Assembly: GCA_003520455.1 (NCBI GenBank)
Contig: DOUV01000802.1
Location: 1-5,457, forward strand
Source of the DNA: Chloroflexota bacterium
GTDB lineage: Bacteria > Chloroflexota > Anaerolineae > Ardenticatenales > Ardenticatenaceae
Direction of reading: 5' to 3'
Length of the DNA: 5,457 nt
Notes under the pieces: model-generated
The model's input: only the letters and a program-made list of their open reading frames with translations
What the model was told of the DNA's origin: nothing
Databases searched by the model: none
Part shown: in pieces, positions 1 to 5,457 of the stretch
How the letters are laid out: the number at the start of each line of letters is the position of its first letter
How positions within the stretch are numbered: position 1 is the first letter of the stretch
Translations under genes and position numbers: made by a program

Positions 1-854
1 ACCGCGATGATGGCGTAGAACTCCTGATTCTGGCCTCGGAGCACATCCGCGCCCGTGAAGGTCACCGCCTGAATGATGGCGACCAGGCTTGCCGCCAGGG
101 CGGTCGCTATGAACAGGGTCACCTTGACGCGGTTCACCGGGACGCCGACGTTGCGGGCCGCCTCGGCACCTCCCCCCGACGCGAAGATCCAATTGCCGAA
201 GGACGTGCGGAGAAGCAACCAGGTTGCCAGTCCAGCAAGGGCCAGCCACCACACGATCGAGATTGGGAAGCCCACCCCTGCGATCGTAACATCACTGGCG
301 AAGATCGCTTTCGCCAGGTGGTAGCCGGGTGCGTCGGCGAGACCACCCAACTGGGTCCGGCCCGTGATCAACCGGGTGACGCCGATGGTGGCACCCCGGT
401 AGATGAAGAGCGTCGCCAGGGTCACGAGGAAGGAAGGGAGGCCCGTCTTGATCACCAGATAGCCGTTGAAGAACCCGCTCGCAACAGCGACAACGAATGT
501 AACGGCGATGGCAGCCCAAATATTCCAGCCGAGCCGAACGGCCAGAACGGTCATCAGCATGCCGCTGACTCCGATCAGAGAGCCTACAGAGAGATCGAAT
601 TCACCGGCAATCATCAACAACGCAACGGCCACGGCCAGGATTCCCAGTTCGGCCGACACCTCGAGATAGCTCGCAGTGCCCTTCAGCGAGAGAAAGCCCC
701 GATCACCGGCGACGACGGCGAAGAAGGTCCAGAGGACGATGACACCCGCCACCGCGCCCAATTCTGGTCGACCCAGCAACTGGCCCAGGACGCCGCGCTT
801 GACGACTCGTTCGTCGACAGAGCCGCGTCCTACAGTGTCCCGCGCTACAGCCAT
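1..854 (-). CDS. Ribose-type (RbsC/COG1172-like) ABC transporter permease, 3' end cut by window
   Basis: Inner-membrane permease of an ABC importer for a sugar or similar small solute. I translated 284 residues from the ATG at 854; the frame stays open to the window edge. About 50 to 60 C-terminal residues should be missing if it matches the usual 320 to 350. After a polar N-terminus (about residues 1-30) come hydrophobic segments near 32-50, 68-84, 93-108, 111-127, 138-154, 191-215 and 245-263. Family signatures are GEFDLSVGS (84-92), the [20 protein letters not shown] stretch (130-149), and the cytoplasmic loop [20 protein letters not shown] (219-238), which should contact the ATPase. The start is supported by GGAGGG seven bases upstream; the in-frame ATG at 869 meets a stop at once. 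The ATP-binding and substrate-binding partners are not in view. The solute is unknown: this family carries pentoses, hexoses, polyols and other compounds. It lies 248 bp beyond the molybdenum hydroxylase and may be separately controlled. Confidence 0.93.
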   Translation of the reverse strand, partial: MAVARDTVGRGSVDERVVKRGVLGQLLGRPELGAVAGVIVLWTFFAVVAGDRGFLSLKGTASYLEVSAELGILAVAVALLMIAGEFDLSVGSLIGVSGMLMTVLAVRLGWNIWAAIAVTFVVAVASGFFNGYLVIKTGLPSFLVTLATLFIYRGATIGVTRLITGRTQLGGLADAPGYHLAKAIFASDVTIAGVGFPISIVWWLALAGLATWLLLRTSFGNWIFASGGGAEAARNVGVPVNRVKVTLFIATALAASLVAIIQAVTFTGADVLRGQNQEFYAIIA

Positions 855-861
855 AGCTTAT

Positions 862-867
862 CCCTCC
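862..867 (-). promoter_or_regulatory. Shine-Dalgarno for the ABC permease
   Basis: GGAGGG on the minus strand, seven bases before the ATG at 854. It fixes the permease start, because frames beginning further upstream run into the TAA at 860-858. Confidence 0.8.
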
Positions 868-906
868 ATCCTCTCATCGAGCACGAACACCCCCTCTCCA
901 TGGGCG

Positions 907-936
907 GCCGGGGTGTGCCTGGCAGCACACCCCGGC
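907..936. repeat. Strong inverted repeat, 12-bp stem with 6-base loop
   Basis: Perfect arms gccggggtgtgc (907-918) and gcacaccccggc (925-936) enclose ctggca. On the permease transcript the hairpin would sit in the 5' leader, ending about 52 bases before the start codon. No T-tract follows on either strand, so it is not a standard intrinsic terminator. It could be an RNA stability element, an attenuator part or a protein-binding site. Confidence 0.75.
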
Positions 937-967
937 TGGCGGCCAACTAGAGTATCGGTCAAGTCCT

Positions 968-984
968 CAGACTTCCGAAGTCTG
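968..984. repeat. 17-bp perfect palindrome, copy 1
   Basis: CAGACTTCCGAAGTCTG: two 8-base arms around one central base. A near-identical copy lies at 1051-1067. The size and symmetry suit a dimeric regulator's operator, but a dispersed genomic palindrome or stop hairpin is equally possible. Confidence 0.7.
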
Positions 985-985
985 G

Positions 986-1004
986 TGGGCCCCGTGCTGG
1001 CCCA
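986..1004. repeat. Short inverted repeat, 6-bp stem
   Basis: Arms tgggcc (986-991) and ggccca (999-1004) with a 7-base loop, one base beyond palindrome copy 1. On its own it is weak and could be chance in GC-rich DNA. It is listed because it adds to the cluster of symmetric elements in this gap. Confidence 0.4.
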
Positions 1005-1050
1005 GAGCGCGCTCCGACGGCGGTGAGAGCGGTGGGCACCGGCTGCGAAC

Positions 1051-1067
1051 CAGACGTCGGAAGTCTG
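1051..1067. repeat. 17-bp imperfect palindrome, copy 2
   Basis: CAGACGTCGGAAGTCTG matches the reverse complement of the copy at 968-984 at 16 of 17 positions; the T to G change breaks one arm pair. The two centres are 83 bp apart, close to eight helical turns. It starts 36 bases past the hydroxylase stop in the direction of transcription. Confidence 0.65.
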
Positions 1068-1102
1068 TTCCCTCTCCCCGCGGGATGACGTGGCGGGGCG
1101 GT

Positions 1103-3388
1103 CTAGTCGTAGCGAGCCATACCGGTCTTGCGCAGCGCTTTCAGGACTCGATCGGGGGTGAGGGGGAGCGTGTTGATCCACACGCCCGTCGCGTCCTTCA
1201 CAGCGGCGACAATCGCCGCCGCCACCGGAATCAACGGCACCTCGGCCATCCCGCGAGCACCGAAGGGACCGTTGGGGTCCGGGTACTCAAGCAAGACCGA
1301 CTCAACCCGCTCGGGGACATCCAACACGGTGGGAATCAAGTAGCTGGAGAACGAGGGCGTCCGGATGTAGCCATTCTCCATCACGAAGTTTTCCAGAACG
1401 GCATAACCGTAGCCCTGAACAACTCCGCCCTCGATCTGCCCCTGCGCGAGCTGCGGATTGATAAGCCGACCGGCATCGTCGGCACAAACGACGCTGACCA
1501 CGCGCACCTGCCCGGTCTCGATATCGACTTCGACTTCGACCGCCTCGGCGACGTAGCTGTACGCGAAGTTCGGCCTCGAATGGCCAGTCTCGGGATCGAA
1601 CGGTGTCGTCTCAGGTGCCTCGTAGCGGTATGAGGCAACGGCCGGCCGGTCTTCGTTGCGCCATTTTTCGAGCGCTGCTCGGGCGGCGCCGCGGATCGCG
1701 TTCCCGGCCATGAACGTCATCCGCGAGGCGGATGACGACCCGGAGTCGCCGGTGAAGGCGGTATCGGAGACAACCAACTCCACCCGCTCGCCGGGCACAC
1801 CCAGGGCCTCGGCCGCCATCTGCATCATAGCCGTGTGCGCCCCTTGCCCCACGTCCGCGCCCGCGTGGTGCAGGATCACTCTCTCCAGCTCGGCATCGCC
1901 GTGCAACTCGATCGTCGCCCAGCAGGTGTCGAGGTAACCACAATTGAAGCCGACATTCTTGAAACCGCAGGCAAAGCCCACCCCCCGCCGCGCGGCGGGG
2001 GGTGGGGCCGACAACGAATTGGAAACCGGGCGATCTTTCCGGTCGCCGTTGACTGGCAGCGGTGGAACCGGTTTGTGCCAGCGACCGTTTGCCTGCTCCC
2101 AACCCGCTTCTCGAGCACACTGCTCGATCACCCGCCCGATCGTCACCGCCCCCGGAAAGGGTGTGCCAACGGAGGCCAGCGCGCCCTCGGTGAGGACGTT
2201 CCGAACGCGAATCTCGACGGGGTCGAGCCCAAGAGCTTCCGCCAGCCTGTTCATCTGTCCCTCGGCGACCAGCGCACCTTGGGGCGCACCAAAGCCACGG
2301 AAGGCACCCGCCGGAAGATTGTTGGTGTAGACGGCGCAGGCATCTACCTTCACATTCGGGATCTCATACGGCCCGGTACTCATCAGTGTCACGCCAGCGA
2401 GCACCTCTCGGGAGGTGGAGGCATAGGCGCCAGCGTCGGCAATCACGTCGACCTCGGCCGCCGTAAGTGCGCCGTCCGCCCGCGCGCCCCACTTCGCCTT
2501 GAGCCACATCGGGTGGCGCTTGTGGTGGCCGGCAATCGACTCCTCGCGGCTCCAGATCATCTTGACCGGTCGCTGAATTCCGCGTTGAGCCAGTCGCCAT
2601 GCAGCCAGCGCGAGCACGATCTGAACGCTCATATCCTCGCGCCCGCCGAAGGCCCCACCGATGGCGGGGTACATCACTCGAATCTGCTCCTCAGGCAGGT
2701 CGAGAGCGTGCGCGATCTGGCGGCGGTCCTCGTGAGTCCACTGCCCGGCAGCCTGGACCGTCACGCGGCCCTCGTCGTCCATGAAAGCAACCCCGGCCTC
2801 AGGCTGCAGGTACGCGTGCTCCTGAAAGGGCGTCTGGTAGATCTCTTCTACGATAGCGGCTGCCGTGGCAAAGCCGGCAACCACGTCGCCCTTGCGAATA
2901 CGGTGGCGCCCGACAACGTTGGTCCCCCGTTCAGGGAACAGCAGGGGAGCATCCGCCCGCATCGCTGCCCGTGGATCGGCGAGCACGGGCAGATCCTCGT
3001 ACTCGACCTGGATCAATGCCCGGCCCTGCATAGCCGCAGCCTCGCTCTCCCCAACAACGAGCGCCACCTGGTCACCGACGAATCGCACGGTGTCCGCTCC
3101 GATCTTGAGACTTCCCGGACCGCACAGCACCGGCTGATCGGGCAGACTGAGGCCATATTCGTTGACGGGCACGTCACGGGCGGTGAAGACCGCCACCACG
3201 CCCGGGTACGCTTCGGCCCTGGACGTATCGATCCGCCGGATCCTGGCGTGCGGCCGGCCGGCGAAGAGGATCTTCATGTGCAGCATGTCCGGCAGCGCGA
3301 TGTCCCCCGGGTAGAGGGTCTCGCCGGTGACCTTGCCGACCGCGTCAAGCCGCGGGGGGGATTGGCCAAGAGCAGGCATGGGAATCAT
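1103..3388 (-). CDS. Xanthine dehydrogenase-family molybdopterin-binding (large) subunit
   Basis: Catalytic Mo-cofactor subunit of a molybdenum hydroxylase (761 aa, normal for a separate large subunit), inserting water-derived oxygen into an N-heterocycle or aldehyde. The N-terminal aldehyde oxidase/xanthine dehydrogenase a/b hammerhead region is about 15-135, followed by two MoCo-binding domains (about 150-430 and 465-750). Motifs: GQW at 215-217, IGGAFGGRE at 243-251, AFRGFGAPQ at 362-370, VGQGAHT at 513-519 and the catalytic Glu716 in ARGMAEVP. AFRGFG in place of the Cys-bearing loop of CoxL argues against CO dehydrogenase. By spacing from AFRGFG, the purine-anchoring Arg880 of bovine xanthine oxidase corresponds to Gly332 here, so xanthine is an unlikely substrate. 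The ATG at 3388 overlaps the upstream amidohydrolase stop (ATGA) and no Shine-Dalgarno is clear, suggesting coupling; a second in-frame ATG lies at 3379. The open frame extends to 3637, but those 83 residues are low-complexity shadow of the upstream gene. The Fe-S and FAD subunits are not adjacent within the window. Confidence 0.92.
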   Translation of the reverse strand: MIPMPALGQSPPRLDAVGKVTGETLYPGDIALPDMLHMKILFAGRPHARIRRIDTSRAEAYPGVVAVFTARDVPVNEYGLSLPDQPVLCGPGSLKIGADTVRFVGDQVALVVGESEAAAMQGRALIQVEYEDLPVLADPRAAMRADAPLLFPERGTNVVGRHRIRKGDVVAGFATAAAIVEEIYQTPFQEHAYLQPEAGVAFMDDEGRVTVQAAGQWTHEDRRQIAHALDLPEEQIRVMYPAIGGAFGGREDMSVQIVLALAAWRLAQRGIQRPVKMIWSREESIAGHHKRHPMWLKAKWGARADGALTAAEVDVIADAGAYASTSREVLAGVTLMSTGPYEIPNVKVDACAVYTNNLPAGAFRGFGAPQGALVAEGQMNRLAEALGLDPVEIRVRNVLTEGALASVGTPFPGAVTIGRVIEQCAREAGWEQANGRWHKPVPPLPVNGDRKDRPVSNSLSAPPPAARRGVGFACGFKNVGFNCGYLDTCWATIELHGDAELERVILHHAGADVGQGAHTAMMQMAAEALGVPGERVELVVSDTAFTGDSGSSSASRMTFMAGNAIRGAARAALEKWRNEDRPAVASYRYEAPETTPFDPETGHSRPNFAYSYVAEAVEVEVDIETGQVRVVSVVCADDAGRLINPQLAQGQIEGGVVQGYGYAVLENFVMENGYIRTPSFSSYLIPTVLDVPERVESVLLEYPDPNGPFGARGMAEVPLIPVAAAIVAAVKDATGVWINTLPLTPDRVLKALRKTGMARYD
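1977..2006. repeat. Perfect 30-bp palindrome inside the hydroxylase gene
   Basis: Two uninterrupted 15-base arms (cccaccccccgccgc and its exact complement) meet with no spacer. The element encodes residues 461-471 (APPPAARRGVG), at the junction of the two MoCo-binding domains. The preceding residues, about 438-460, are a Pro/Ser/Asp/Arg-rich linker that looks inserted. It stays in frame and contains no stop. It may be a dispersed palindromic repeat that landed in a tolerant loop, or compositional chance in a C/G-run region, though 15 perfect pairs make chance less attractive. Confidence 0.75.
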
Positions 3389-4275
3389 CCAACGTGCTGC
3401 GCGCGCACAGGCTCTTCGAGTGGGATCTTGCACAATTGCGCGATGTTGCCACCGATCATCTTGTAGATTTCGTCCTCCGACAGGCCGATACCAAGAGGTG
3501 AGGGCAGGTGGAGGTTGGTGATGTTTCGCAGCTGCTGGTTGATGGCATTGGGCGCACCGTCGCTGCCGAAGATCAGCTTGTCGGCGCCCAACCCGTGGGC
3601 TGCCTGCTGGAGGTCGAGCGGCTGGACCCAACTGCATTCGAGGAACACGTTGTCGTGAGTGCGTGCCAGGAGAATTGCATCGGTCGCGTAGCTCTCCTCG
3701 TTGTTGGCGCCGGCGTGGGCCACGATGATCGGTACATCGGGGAAGGTTTCGGCAACCGGTGCAACCGTGGCCGGAATGGAAAAGGGCGACTCGCCCATGT
3801 GGATCATGATGGGAACGTCGAGCTCGCGTGCCTTCTCCCAGATGGGATAGACCAGTTCACGGCTGTGATTGCCCGGATAGGGGTTGAACATCGGAAGGAG
3901 ATAGTTGTGCATCGTAGGATGAATTTTCAACATGCGGAGGTTGTACTGTTCCTGCCACTGGTTCAACTGGTCCATCTCGGCCGAACCCCAGAGACGGGGG
4001 TTCATCACGGCGTTCATGAAGAGACGGTCGGGGTACTTCAGGACACTCTGGATGACGTATTCGTGCGCCTCGCGCATCGTGTGGTCGCCGAGCGAGGTCA
4101 GGCCCAGGCCCGTCATCACAATGGCCTTGCTGACACGCTTCACCTCGCCCATCACGTCGTACTCGCGATCCATCATGGCGATGAGTTGCTCGACCGTGAA
4201 TTTCGGCCCCCACCCCCAGACCGGTTCGGGTTGATTAATGATGTGATTGTGGGAGTCAATGATGATACGGGCCAT
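3385..4275 (-). CDS. Amidohydrolase-superfamily (COG2159, Amidohydro_2-like) metal enzyme with complete ligand set
   Basis: Predicted cytoplasmic TIM-barrel metal-dependent hydrolase or decarboxylase (296 aa; typical for COG2159, the group containing ACMSD and gamma-resorcylate decarboxylase). Visible residues: HNH at 9-11 at the end of strand 1 (metal ligands), LKIHPTMHNY at 116-125 with Lys117, His119 and His123, His159 in MIHMGES, His187 in VAHAG, and Asp239 in FGSDGAP. All the classic metal and catalytic positions are therefore intact. There is no signal peptide or membrane segment. The start at 4275 is fixed by AAAGGAG six bases upstream, in the 21-bp gap after the sister amidohydrolase. 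The stop overlaps the hydroxylase start. The neighbours suggest it acts before or after a molybdenum-hydroxylase step, but whether it hydrolyses an amide or lactone, hydrates or decarboxylates cannot be told from sequence. It is a clear paralogue of the upstream gene, with shared GWGP.F, HEYV, IHP..HNY, P.TV and GGN motifs. Confidence 0.9.
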   Translation of the reverse strand: MARIIIDSHNHIINQPEPVWGWGPKFTVEQLIAMMDREYDVMGEVKRVSKAIVMTGLGLTSLGDHTMREAHEYVIQSVLKYPDRLFMNAVMNPRLWGSAEMDQLNQWQEQYNLRMLKIHPTMHNYLLPMFNPYPGNHSRELVYPIWEKARELDVPIMIHMGESPFSIPATVAPVAETFPDVPIIVAHAGANNEESYATDAILLARTHDNVFLECSWVQPLDLQQAAHGLGADKLIFGSDGAPNAINQQLRNITNLHLPSPLGIGLSEDEIYKMIGGNIAQLCKIPLEEPVRAQHVG

Positions 4276-4281
4276 GCTGAT

Positions 4282-4288
4282 CTCCTTT
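4282..4288 (-). promoter_or_regulatory. Shine-Dalgarno for the downstream amidohydrolase
   Basis: AAAGGAG on the minus strand, six bases before the ATG at 4275, inside the 21-bp gap between the two amidohydrolases. It is the strongest ribosome-binding site in the window. Confidence 0.85.
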
Positions 4289-4296
4289 CCGTCCCA

Positions 4297-5184
4297 TCAG
4301 GCGGGCGTCCTGGCCGGCTCGACTGCTGCGAGTAGCCCGGCGAGGTTTCCGCCCAAGATTTTGCGCAGGTCGTCCGGAGGCATGCTCATACCAATCGGCG
4401 GTTCCGAGGCGAGCGACTCCTCGACCAGCATGAGCTGCTGTGTCGGCTCGCAGGGGGGGCAGTTGCTGCCAAAGATGATTCGCTGGGCGCCGAGGGCGTG
4501 GGTCACGTAGATTAACTGGTGGCACTGGGCAAAGCTGGTCTCGAGGTAGACGTTGGGGTTGTATTTGGCGACCAGTGCTGCTTCCAGCGAGAAGACCTCA
4601 CCCTGTGTCCCCATGTGAGCGATGATGATGGGGAGGTCGGGAAAGAGCCCGGCCACGGAGTCGACCGTCGCTGGCAGCCCATAGGGCGGCTCGCCTGTGT
4701 GAATGAGCGCTGGAATCTTGAGCACCCGGGCGGCCTCGAACACCTCGTAGAGCTGCTGCTGGGCGCCCGCGGCCATGGCGACGCTGGCATCTCCCACCGG
4801 CAACCAGTAGTTGTGCAGGGACGGGTGGATGTATATCATCCGAAAGTTTTGCTCGCGGACCATCTTCTCAAGCTGCGCGGCGATCCTATCGTTCCACAGG
4901 CGGGCGTGCATCACGATCCCGCCGATCAGGCGGTCGGAATATGTAGCCACGCTCTCAGCCACGTATTCATGCTGCTCTTCAAAGGACAACTTTGACGTGG
5001 GCACGGTGTCACCCAGGGCCGGGAAAACGACCGCCTTGTCGATGCGGGCCGGCTCGCCCAACACCCGGCGGTCGGCGTCCAGCTGCGCAATCAGGTCTTC
5101 AGCCAGAAAGCGCGGTCCCCAGCCAACCACGTTGTCGGGCGTGCGGCTGATGTGCGTGATGCAATCGATGATCGGTGGTCTCAT
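4297..5184 (-). CDS. Amidohydrolase-superfamily paralogue with altered metal site
   Basis: A 295-aa sister of the adjacent downstream amidohydrolase, co-linear along its length: GWGPRF (21-26), QHEYV (71-75), IHPSLHNYWLP (119-129), LIHTGEPP (160-167), IIIAHMG (186-192), FGSNCPP (238-244) and ILGGN (276-280). Metal-site positions differ: the first His of HxH is Ile9 (sequence IDCITHI), the Lys before IHP is Tyr118, and the terminal Asp is Asn241. His11, His120, His124, His162 and His190 remain. I re-read the Ile9 and Asn241 codons (ATC, AAC) from the DNA, so these are not translation slips. The frame is intact, so it is maintained rather than decayed. It may be an inactive or regulatory partner of the sister protein, or use different chemistry. 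The ATG at 5184 has GGAG six bases upstream. The frame continues to 5307, but those 41 residues are Arg/Pro-rich and unlike the family, whose barrel begins at this Met. It probably leads the three-gene unit. Confidence 0.88.
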   Translation of the reverse strand: MRPPIIDCITHISRTPDNVVGWGPRFLAEDLIAQLDADRRVLGEPARIDKAVVFPALGDTVPTSKLSFEEQHEYVAESVATYSDRLIGGIVMHARLWNDRIAAQLEKMVREQNFRMIYIHPSLHNYWLPVGDASVAMAAGAQQQLYEVFEAARVLKIPALIHTGEPPYGLPATVDSVAGLFPDLPIIIAHMGTQGEVFSLEAALVAKYNPNVYLETSFAQCHQLIYVTHALGAQRIIFGSNCPPCEPTQQLMLVEESLASEPPIGMSMPPDDLRKILGGNLAGLLAAVEPARTPA

Positions 5185-5190
5185 GCCATG

Positions 5191-5194
5191 CTCC
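5191..5194 (-). promoter_or_regulatory. Shine-Dalgarno for the upstream amidohydrolase
   Basis: GGAG on the minus strand, six bases before the ATG at 5184. It supports this start over the longer frame reaching 5307. Confidence 0.65.
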
Positions 5195-5255
5195 AATCTT
5201 GGGTGGGAGTCTCGGAGTGCTGCGGGCCAGAACGACCTCGGCTCGCCGACCGCCT

Positions 5256-5272
5256 CCGGCCGAACAGGCCGG
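5256..5272. repeat. Short hairpin in the gap before the amidohydrolases
   Basis: Arms ccggcc (5256-5261) and ggccgg (5267-5272) enclose a 5-base loop. It lies in the 142-bp gap between the membrane-protein stop and the first amidohydrolase. No T-run follows on the minus strand, so a terminator role is doubtful. A promoter for the three-gene unit could be in this gap, but I see no clear -35/-10 pair. The rest of the gap is GC-rich with nothing recognisable. Confidence 0.35.
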
Positions 5273-5326
5273 CTGATGGTTCGGCACCCGGGCCGCGCGG
5301 CGCCCACGCCGGTCCGGAGACGTTGG

Positions 5327-5457
5327 TCAGGCCATCCGCAGGTTACCGGCGCTGGTGATGGTGCCGGTCGCCACGAGGATGATCGAGACGAGCAGCAGCA
5401 AAACCCAGAGCAGCGCGAAGATCTTGCCGCGCAGTGGGTATTGGACCTGATGATAGA
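5327..5457 (-). CDS. C-terminal end of an unidentified membrane protein (5' part outside window)
   Basis: Only the last 42 residues are present, ending in TGA at 5329-5327. They show a short basic stretch (QYPLRGK), one strongly hydrophobic helix (IFALLWVLLLLVSIILVATG) and a short polar tail ending NLRMA. The pattern fits the last transmembrane helix of a transporter or other integral membrane protein. The competing minus frames give Cys/Ser/Arg-rich sequence, so this frame is preferred. I cannot name the family from this fragment. Same strand and position suggest it may belong to the same locus, perhaps as a transporter, but a 142-bp gap separates it from the amidohydrolases. Confidence 0.65.
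   Translation of the reverse strand, partial: YHQVQYPLRGKIFALLWVLLLLVSIILVATGTITSAGNLRMA

Larger units (their letters stand above)
855..1102 (-). other. Hairpin-rich intergenic region upstream of the permease
   Basis: This 248-bp gap holds no credible gene. A 107-codon minus frame crosses it (1181-858), but it has the composition of a shadow and runs through the hydroxylase stop and the repeats. The gap contains four inverted repeats, listed separately, plus a weaker 6-bp one (ccccgc 1076-1081 / gcgggg 1093-1098). None is followed by a T-run on the minus strand, so a classical intrinsic terminator for the hydroxylase is not evident. A TTGACC near 965-960 resembles a -35 box but has no convincing -10 partner at proper spacing. 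The region most likely carries the permease promoter and its control, which is inference. Confidence 0.55.

Noticed and set aside
318..950. 210-codon plus-strand frame opposite the permease
   Set aside because: The minus strand here encodes a convincing RbsC-like permease. The plus frame is Gln/Asp/Arg-rich with no domain.
1051..1098. Intrinsic terminator for the hydroxylase
   Set aside because: Hairpins are present after the stop codon, but no T-run follows either of them on the minus strand.
855..1102. CRISPR array or tRNA in the hairpin-rich gap
   Set aside because: There are only two 17-bp repeat copies with no regular spacers, and no cloverleaf or T-loop sequence.
858..1181. 107-codon minus-strand frame spanning the intergenic hairpins
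   Set aside because: It starts inside the hydroxylase, runs through all the repeats, and ends at the TAA just before the permease. No ribosome-binding site or domain is evident, so it is treated as non-coding.
1835..3466. 543-codon open frame on the plus strand opposite the hydroxylase
   Set aside because: It lies entirely antisense to a gene with clear family motifs and has Arg/His/Pro-rich shadow composition with no recognisable domain. Long antisense frames are expected in high-GC genes.
3389..3637. 83-residue N-terminal extension of the hydroxylase
   Set aside because: It overlaps the conserved C-terminal part of the amidohydrolase, is low-complexity, and precedes the normal family N-terminus at MIPMPALGQ.
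3508..4335. 275-codon plus-strand frame opposite the downstream amidohydrolase
   Set aside because: It is a shadow of the amidohydrolase; His/Val-rich sequence with no family signature or ribosome-binding site.
4519..4995. 158-codon plus-strand frame opposite the upstream amidohydrolase
   Set aside because: Antisense shadow. The minus frame is supported by paralogy with the neighbouring gene.
5185..5307. 41-residue N-terminal extension of the upstream amidohydrolase
   Set aside because: Arg/Pro-rich sequence not seen in the sister protein. The ATG at 5184 has its own GGAG and begins the barrel.

Overview
This GC-rich bacterial window carries five genes, all read from the minus strand. Going with transcription (high to low coordinate) they are: the last 42 residues of a membrane protein (5457-5327), two related amidohydrolase-superfamily (COG2159-like) proteins (5184-4297 and 4275-3385), a large molybdenum-hydroxylase subunit of the xanthine dehydrogenase family (3388-1103), and most of a ribose-type ABC transporter permease (854 to beyond position 1). 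The long plus-strand reading frames lie opposite these genes and are shadows produced by high GC. The window gives no secure taxonomic marker. High GC, Shine-Dalgarno starts and a catabolic mix of molybdenum hydroxylase plus amidohydrolases would suit Chloroflexota, Actinomycetota or soil and thermophilic Proteobacteria, and I cannot choose between them.

The central three genes look like one transcription unit. The two amidohydrolases are 21 bp apart, with a strong Shine-Dalgarno in the gap. The second amidohydrolase overlaps the hydroxylase by an ATGA, which suggests translational coupling. The permease follows after a 248-bp gap that is unusually rich in inverted repeats, so it may have its own control. 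The likely theme is import of a small organic compound, hydroxylation or aldehyde oxidation at a Mo cofactor, and a metal-dependent hydrolytic or decarboxylating step. The substrate cannot be read from the sequence. The hydroxylase keeps the catalytic Glu but appears to lack the purine-anchoring Arg of true xanthine dehydrogenases.

The most interesting points are: (1) the amidohydrolase pair, in which one copy has a complete metal-ligand set and the other has lost the first His of HxH (Ile), the metal-binding Asp (Asn) and the conserved Lys (Tyr), suggesting a degenerate or repurposed partner; (2) a perfect 30-bp palindrome inside the hydroxylase coding sequence, at a domain linker; (3) two near-identical 17-bp palindromes 83 bp apart, plus two further hairpins, in the gap before the permease; (4) a molybdenum hydroxylase large subunit coupled to an amidohydrolase, with no Fe-S or FAD subunit beside it in view.
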